DNA of 64,000 nucleotides from UBA4810 sp002479215 (GTDB lineage: Bacteria; Desulfobacterota; Syntrophia; Syntrophales; Smithellaceae): NCBI GenBank assembly GCA_049514435.1, contig JBEKVB010000005.1, positions 62,001-126,000 of the forward strand, written 5' to 3'. Shown in pieces: positions 58,936 through 64,000 of this stretch. Every line of letters starts with the position of its first letter. Position 1 is the stretch's first letter. Position numbers and translations under genes: made by a program. The notes under the pieces were generated by a model, which did no database searches, was not told where the DNA came from, and saw nothing but the letters and a program-made list of their open reading frames with translations.

Positions 58936-60321
58936 ATGTCCATAAGGTACTACAGCACAAATCGTTATTTGAATAATTTTGCGGGGATTATTCCTTTTAC
59001 CGGAAAAGTTTCGTTTAGAGAGGCATTGCTTACCGGCCAGGCTCCGGATGAAGGCTTGTTTATGCCGGATACAATACCGCTTCTTTCGTTAAAAGATATA
59101 CAAAAGTTGAAAAGTAAGCCTTACCGGGAAACTGCGCTGCTTGTAGCGAGGGCGTTTCTGTCTGATGAGTTTTCCGATGAAATTCTGAAAAATGTCGTTG
59201 CCGACTCTTACAGCTTTTCCGTGCCTTTGGAGGAAGTATGCCCGCAAGCCTACATAATGCGTTTGGATCAAGGTCCCACAGCATCATTCAAAGATTTTGC
59301 CGCGAGGATGATGGCGAGACTCATGAGTCATTGCCGCCCCCGAGGTGAGCGTATCAATATCTTGGTGGCTACATCCGGCGATACAGGAAGCGCCGTGGGT
59401 GAGGCTTTTAAGGGAGTGACAGGAATTGACGTTACTATTCTTTATCCGGCCGAAGAAGTAAGTCTCCGGCAAAAAAAACAGCTCGACACAATCGGCGGTA
59501 ATGTCCATGCTCTCTGTGTAGAAGGAAAATTTGATGATTGCCAGAACTTGGTCAAACAAGCTTTTGCCGACCCGGAGTTGACTGAGTTTAATTTGTCTTC
59601 AGCCAATTCGATTAACTTTGGCCGGATTTTGCCGCAGATAGTTTACTATATTTACGCTTACGCCCAGCTTGCCGCTGCCGAAGAACAGGTGGTCTTCTCG
59701 GTTCCTTCGGGGAACTTCGGCAACGCTCTGGGATGTGAATACGCGCGCCGTATGGGCTTGCCGGTGGCTAAGCTCGTTATGCCCACTAATGAAAATGATG
59801 AATTCCCTATCTTTTTAGAATCCGGCAGGTACAATAAAGTTTCGCCTTCCCGAGCGTGTATTTCCAACGCTATGAATGTCGGACATCCCAGTAATCTGGC
59901 GCGGTTCTTTGAATTGTACGGCGGCACTGTTGATCGAGCGGGAAATGTGCATCGCTATCCCAATATAGAAGAAATGAGGCGATATATATATTCGATAAGC
60001 GTTTCGGATGAACAAACCAGAAAAACAATTCAGAGTGTCTACAAACGCTATCACGTGGTTTTAGAACAGCATGGTGCTGTCGGCTGGGCAGGTCTGGAAG
60101 ATTATCTAAACAAAACCTCGAACAAAAATATAGCCATTTGCCTGGAAACCGCGCATCCGGCAAAATTTCCGGAAGAAATTCAAAGACTTCTGGGATTAAA
60201 ATTGAATTTACCGGAAAGTTTAAAAGACATTGATCGTCGAGCAGGGAACGCTATATCCATGACAAATAATTACTATGATTTTAAAAAGCATCTGCGGGAA
60301 AGCTTAAAAATTAAGGAATAG
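58936..60321 (+). CDS. thrC: Threonine synthase
   Basis: 461 aa. PLP lysine in GPTASFKDFAARMM near residue 120; phosphate loop in ATSGDTGSAVGEAF near 154; SANSINFGRILPQ; VPSGNFGNALG. N-terminal FREALLTGQAPDEGLFMP is typical of the longer bacterial ThrC form. Converts O-phosphohomoserine to threonine. RBS GAAGGT. No thr leader peptide or attenuator was found upstream, unlike the trp genes. Single gene. Confidence 0.95.
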   Translation: MSIRYYSTNRYLNNFAGIIPFTGKVSFREALLTGQAPDEGLFMPDTIPLLSLKDIQKLKSKPYRETALLVARAFLSDEFSDEILKNVVADSYSFSVPLEEVCPQAYIMRLDQGPTASFKDFAARMMARLMSHCRPRGERINILVATSGDTGSAVGEAFKGVTGIDVTILYPAEEVSLRQKKQLDTIGGNVHALCVEGKFDDCQNLVKQAFADPELTEFNLSSANSINFGRILPQIVYYIYAYAQLAAAEEQVVFSVPSGNFGNALGCEYARRMGLPVAKLVMPTNENDEFPIFLESGRYNKVSPSRACISNAMNVGHPSNLARFFELYGGTVDRAGNVHRYPNIEEMRRYIYSISVSDEQTRKTIQSVYKRYHVVLEQHGAVGWAGLEDYLNKTSNKNIAICLETAHPAKFPEEIQRLLGLKLNLPESLKDIDRRAGNAISMTNNYYDFKKHLRESLKIKE

Positions 60322-60534
60322 ACATGATTTGGTGTTCTTTGCTTACGAAAAGGAAAAATTAGCCTCACTTAAAATTTAATAACAAACATTTTTTTCTTAG
60401 GTATGAAGCGCAGCGAGGCTGAATCGATGCAATATCTGAGATCAGTTGGCTTGGATCCGTTGGGAAAAAGGTGACCGAAATGAGAATCGCCGTATTTGCT
60501 TCTCACTTCCGTTAACTAATTCTATCATTGATAA

Positions 60535-61029
60535 CTATTTTAAAAATTTATTTTCTATTAAATCGACAAGGCTTGGGGAATCATTAATATCAAAACAAGG
60601 AACGCCAATATCCAGCTTTATATCCGAGGCAATCGCCAGCAGATTATCCTCTTTTTTGCATAAAGGCGTACGCTTTAGTTCAGAGCGGAAAACCTCGATT
60701 TTGGGGAAAGGGTTGCCCTTGTAACCTTCAGTAAGAATTATATCCACCCTTTTAATATATTCCTTCCTGATTTCGTCTAGCGCCTGATCATGATCTACGT
60801 CTTCAACTAAAGCTATTCGGAGAGGCGAAGAAATAATCGTCGTGTGGGCGCCGGCTTTTTTGTGCCGCCAGCTATCCTTGCCCTCGTGGTCTATGTCAAA
60901 TCCATGAACATCGTGCTTGATTGTAGCTACGCGGTATCCCCTTTTTACTAATTCGGGAATTATTTTTTCCAATAAGGTTGTCTTGCCGGCGCTGGATTTG
61001 CCGACAATGGATACTATAGGGATAGTCAT
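60535..61029 (-). CDS. mobB: Molybdopterin-guanine dinucleotide adapter MobB
   Basis: 164 aa. P-loop GKSSAGKTTLLEKII near residue 11, then VATIKHDVHGFDID with a His, DSWRHKKAGAHTTIISS, and ILTEGYKGNPFPKIEVFR. MobB is a GTPase adapter that helps load MGD cofactor into molybdo- or tungstoenzymes, matching fdhE and AOR in this window. No mobA next to it. Converges with thrC. Confidence 0.93.
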   Translation of the reverse strand: MTIPIVSIVGKSSAGKTTLLEKIIPELVKRGYRVATIKHDVHGFDIDHEGKDSWRHKKAGAHTTIISSPLRIALVEDVDHDQALDEIRKEYIKRVDIILTEGYKGNPFPKIEVFRSELKRTPLCKKEDNLLAIASDIKLDIGVPCFDINDSPSLVDLIENKFLK

Positions 61030-61536
61030 GCTTTATAATTATCCTAATGTCATTTATAAATTTATTCTCATTACATACAGAAATACGCTCTGTTTTATTC
61101 CTAGCACATAATTATCTGCCTGCCAATTTGAAGATATGCGTTGTTTTTGAAACTTGCTGTTTGTTATTCGCCATCATCAACTGCATAAAAAAGGGTTATT
61201 TGGCAGTGTTTCAAATCTACCATTTAATCCAGCTAGGCCATGGGCATTTCTCTTTATATTTCTTGACAGAAAAAGCGTTTCCTGTTAATAAATACTCGTA
61301 ACTTGAAGATAACTTTAGATAACTTTAAATTTTACGGGGAAGTGCTTCAATGTTTTATGTAAATGCTCACTCAATTGCTAGTCTGCTTATCTTACTACAA
61401 TCTACAAGCAAGAAAAAAAGTATCCTGAGAATTACCGTTCAAACAAATAAACTAGTATTTAATGTTTTGCACAGTGGTGAAAACATTTAATATATTAATT
61501 GATTACATTTATTAAACTTTGTGGGAGGGATTATAA
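61030..61536. other. AT-rich gap before the receptor gene
   Basis: No gene seen. Contains a strong promoter-like pair at 61263-61291 and a short direct repeat GATAACTTTA (61307-61326). The long leader (about 245 bp) has no clear hairpin terminator. Confidence 0.5.
61263..61291 (+). promoter_or_regulatory. Promoter-like pair before the receptor gene
   Basis: TTGACA (61263-61268), 17-bp spacer, TAATAA (61286-61291). Good consensus, but about 245 bp from the start codon. Confidence 0.5.
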
Positions 61537-63321
61537 ATGATTAAGATATTTATCCGCTTTTTATCAACGGCTTTCACAACTGGCCTCCTTTTTATGGCAA
61601 TGGCAAGTTCTGTTATGGCGGCAGAGACAATTAAAATTGGTGCTGTTTTGCCGTTGGCGGAAGTAATTGGTAAAGATGCGTCCAAATCGATGCAATTGGC
61701 CGTAAAGAAGATCAATGCCGCAGGCGGCTTGCTGGGAAGGCAGCTGGAATTAATAATAGTTGACGATGAAATGAAACCGGATAAGGCTCTGGCCGCTGTA
61801 GAGAAATTAGCCAATAGTGACAAGGTCGATATACTTGTTGGCGGTACGGCCAATGCCACAACTATGGGAATAGTGCCGGCTTTAAAAAAATATAAGAAAG
61901 TAACGGTTTGGTGTGGAGCATCTTCGGCAAAAATCGAAAAGGAGCTGGAGGGGCAGGACTGGTTTTTTCACCTGCAATCTTGGGATTATGAACTCGGTGC
62001 GTATTATGAAAAAATGTGGAGAGAAGTTGTCCAAAAGTATCCGAATGTTAAAAAGAAAATAATATTCGTTGCGTATAAAGAAGACCCTTTCGGTTCCGAT
62101 AGTTTCAGCATTGCCAGTCCCATAGCCAAAGCTTATTTAAATTTGCTGAAGGGCGAAGTGTATAACAGTCCAGATTATCGGACAATATTGAGTAATGCCA
62201 GAAAATTTGGTCCGGATATTTTTATCTGGGATGGTTCGGAAAAAGACGCTAAACCAATGCTGGAAGATGCTAAAAATATTGGATTTGCCCCTCCTGTTTA
62301 TTTAGGAACAACTTTGGTATGGCCTGCTGACTTTTCTACTTTGGTGGGTTCCGAAGGTGTTATGTTGTACAGTTACTGGAACGAATCAATGAAAAGCAAA
62401 AATAAAGCAAGCAGAGATTACGGTGATGCTTTCAACAAGGAATTTAATGAATCTCCGGCCACGTACTTCGGTCCTCTTGCCTATACCAATATAATGATTG
62501 TTGCTGAGGCAATCAAAAGAGCGGGTACTCTGGAAAGTGAAGCCTTGATTAAGGCCTTGGAGAAGACAAAATATGAATCCCCGCTGGGCGATACATTTGT
62601 TTTTGTAAAGAGTCTTGGCATTAATCATCAAGCAGGAGCTAATCCGAAGCTTATGCAATGGCAAGGTGGAAAAATAAAAATTATTTGGCCGTGGGAATTC
62701 GCGACGGCCAAATTAATTTATCCGTTTCCTGCGCAGGGTTTTAATAAGGCCGCCGCTGTTGAGATAGAAGAAAAGAAAAAACCGGCTCCAGCCGTTAAAC
62801 AGCCCGCTGGAGGTGGTAAAGTGCCCGCAGCAGGAAAGAAAGAGCAACCGGTTCCCGCTGTGAAGCCCACTACGTCAGCTCCGGCCACAAAACCAGCTAC
62901 TGCCACTACCACCACGCCAACTGTTGCTCCGGCCGCTAAACCAGCTACTACTACCACCACTACTACTACTACCGCACCGGCTAAAGGTGATAAAACAGCC
63001 GTAGCGGCAGTGATCCCGGCGGCCGAAAAAGAAAAAGTGGATATGACCGGCACATGGAATTTGTCGGTTATAACGCCACGCGGCCCGGGTAGCCCGGATT
63101 TTATTTTGAAGCAAGAGGGCAATAAATTAACCGGTGATTACTCTGGTCGTTTTGGACAGGCGTCGGTAACGGGAGCCGTTCAAGGAAGAAACTTTGAAAT
63201 GAAGTTTACGCTGGGTGGAATGACAACTGTTTATAAAGGCAAGGTTGACGGCAAGAAGATGTCCGGAGATATTGATTTTGCAGGACAGGAAACCGGTACC
63301 TTTACTGGAGAAAAGAAGTAA
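61537..63321 (+). CDS. Branched-chain-type solute-binding protein with extra C-terminal domain
   Basis: 594 aa. Signal peptide (MIKIFIRFLS... ending AAE near residue 29). Residues about 30-400 are a type I periplasmic receptor (IKIGAVLPLAEVIGKDASKSM; DILVGGTANATTMG; ATYFGPLAYTNIMIVAEAI). Then a low-complexity linker rich in Pro, Ala, Lys and Thr (about 405-495, with runs of Thr), then a small beta-rich domain (MTGTWNLSVITP... KLTGDYSGRFG... VYKGKVDGKKMSGDIDF) of about 90 residues. Full ABC receptors lack the last domain. No permease genes adjacent in the window. Likely an anchored or envelope-bound receptor. Confidence 0.88.
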   Translation: MIKIFIRFLSTAFTTGLLFMAMASSVMAAETIKIGAVLPLAEVIGKDASKSMQLAVKKINAAGGLLGRQLELIIVDDEMKPDKALAAVEKLANSDKVDILVGGTANATTMGIVPALKKYKKVTVWCGASSAKIEKELEGQDWFFHLQSWDYELGAYYEKMWREVVQKYPNVKKKIIFVAYKEDPFGSDSFSIASPIAKAYLNLLKGEVYNSPDYRTILSNARKFGPDIFIWDGSEKDAKPMLEDAKNIGFAPPVYLGTTLVWPADFSTLVGSEGVMLYSYWNESMKSKNKASRDYGDAFNKEFNESPATYFGPLAYTNIMIVAEAIKRAGTLESEALIKALEKTKYESPLGDTFVFVKSLGINHQAGANPKLMQWQGGKIKIIWPWEFATAKLIYPFPAQGFNKAAAVEIEEKKKPAPAVKQPAGGGKVPAAGKKEQPVPAVKPTTSAPATKPATATTTTPTVAPAAKPATTTTTTTTTAPAKGDKTAVAAVIPAAEKEKVDMTGTWNLSVITPRGPGSPDFILKQEGNKLTGDYSGRFGQASVTGAVQGRNFEMKFTLGGMTTVYKGKVDGKKMSGDIDFAGQETGTFTGEKK

Positions 63322-63405
63322 TATTTTTGTCTTGCCAGTGAGCATGCTGTGATTTAAATGGTATTTAAAAAAAAATAACGTTTTTGGAAAAGGAAGACAT
63401 TTGGA

Positions 63406-64000
63406 ATGAAAAAAAAACATGGGATCATAGGTTTGATTATAGCTGCTGTTTTCATGACAATGTCGATATTTACCGCTTCGGCTTTAGCCCAAACCGTAAA
63501 ATGGCGACTTGTTTCCGTCTGGCCGTCTTATTCGGCAATCTTTCAAAGTAACACTCGTCTTGCTAAAAGCATATATGAACTCAGCGGCGGTCGCCTGCAA
63601 ATTTCTGTCCATCCGGCAGGAGAACTTGTTTCATCGGTGGCGGTTTTTGATACAGTTTCTAAAGGCTCCGCAGAAATGGGCGTGGATTATCCCAGCTATT
63701 GGGCTGGCAACAACTCCGCATTTGATCTTTTAGGATCATACCCTATGATATTTTCCGTGCGTGATTTTGTAAACTGGTATTACCATGGTAATGGAAAAGA
63801 CCTCATAAACGATCTTTATATGAAATACAATATGCGTTGGTACTTAATGGGTGCAGTTGGCGCTGCGTCGGGTATTCGTTCTCGCGTGCCGATCAGAAGT
63901 CTGGCCGATCTTAAGGGTAAAAAAATTAGAATGGTTGGTAAAGCGTCAGGCTATATCCTGCAGAAAGTCGGAGCAGTCCAGGTTATGACGGCGCCCGCGG
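63406..64000 (+). CDS. TRAP transporter solute receptor DctP family (cut by window end)
   Basis: First 198 residues only. Signal peptide with AVFMTMSIFTASALAQ, then the DctP fold: WRLVSVWPSYSAIFQSNTRLA, LSGGRLQISVHPAGELV, and the Arg-containing IRSRVPIRSLADLKGKKIRM near 165-185, which binds substrate carboxylates in this family. RBS GGAAGACATTTGGA. Starts 84 bp after the receptor gene, so possibly co-transcribed. Permease genes dctQ/M are expected to the right of the window. Confidence 0.92.
   Translation, partial: MKKKHGIIGLIIAAVFMTMSIFTASALAQTVKWRLVSVWPSYSAIFQSNTRLAKSIYELSGGRLQISVHPAGELVSSVAVFDTVSKGSAEMGVDYPSYWAGNNSAFDLLGSYPMIFSVRDFVNWYYHGNGKDLINDLYMKYNMRWYLMGAVGAASGIRSRVPIRSLADLKGKKIRMVGKASGYILQKVGAVQVMTAPA

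Noticed and set aside
1..64000. tRNA, rRNA, CRISPR array, integrase or IS transposase
   Set aside because: Looked for conserved tRNA arms (GTTCGA-type loops), regularly spaced repeats and transposase motifs; none found.

Overview
The window looks like a chromosome segment of an anaerobic deltaproteobacterium (Desulfobacterota; a Syntrophus/Smithella-like fatty-acid or aromatic-acid degrader is my best guess). The evidence is a combination of genes: a formate dehydrogenase maturation factor (FdhE), a selenocysteine-containing SelD, a molybdopterin adapter (MobB), a tungsten/molybdenum aldehyde:ferredoxin oxidoreductase with a MoaD-like partner, two acyl-CoA ligases, pyruvoyl-dependent arginine decarboxylase, a sigma-54 two-component pair, and TRAP and branched-chain-type solute receptors. 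No rRNA, tRNA, CRISPR array or intact transposase is visible.

Layout. 1-1.04 kb: fdhE. 1.2-5.0 kb: an AT-rich minus-strand cassette of a GHKL ATPase, a Trm1-like methyltransferase-type gene broken by two frameshifts, and a radical SAM protein. This is the best candidate for an undescribed system. 5.4-8.7 kb: gmhA-grpE-dnaK behind a strong promoter and ending at a clean terminator. 8.7-14.4 kb: a PLD-type nuclease, a lipoprotein receptor, surE, tandem Usp, a MORN-type repeat protein and a DUF523-DUF1722 protein. 14.4-18 kb: trpB2 behind its own Trp-rich leader and attenuator, a small Cys-containing ORF, and rarA. 18.4-24 kb: a sigma-54 two-component pair, a ferritin-like protein, a corA fragment, and a diadenylate cyclase fused to a YbbR-like part. 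24-31 kb: a complete trp operon (trpL-E-G-D-C-F-B-A) with promoter, four-Trp leader, attenuator and a second terminator. 31-40 kb: AOR-MoaD, a thioesterase, small proteins, a PBP7-type peptidase, a hybrid kinase and a QueG-like Fe-S protein. 40-45 kb: two acyl-CoA ligases and a MerR regulator. 45-55 kb: hydrolase, PdaD, an NlpC/P60 lipoprotein, TruA, an SRAP protein, alanine racemase with a long extra C-terminal part, and Ddl. 55-61 kb: a GalT-like HIT enzyme, a DHH phosphoesterase and selD in one operon, then thrC and mobB. 61.5 kb to the end: a fused solute-binding protein and the start of a TRAP receptor (dctP).

Three themes tie the window together. First, both tryptophan synthase beta genes (trpB in the operon and the distant trpB2) sit behind independent Trp-codon leaders with terminators, so both appear to answer to tryptophanyl-tRNA charging. 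Second, fdhE, the Sec-containing selD, mobB and the AOR pair point to heavy use of Mo/W-pterin and selenium enzymes. Third, at least two families of dispersed, structured intergenic repeats occupy many gaps; in one family the stem sequence changes on both arms together, and several copies abut start or stop codons.

All calls come from reading the sequence and family knowledge; no database search was run. Start codons were moved inward where a ribosome binding site and family alignment favoured it.
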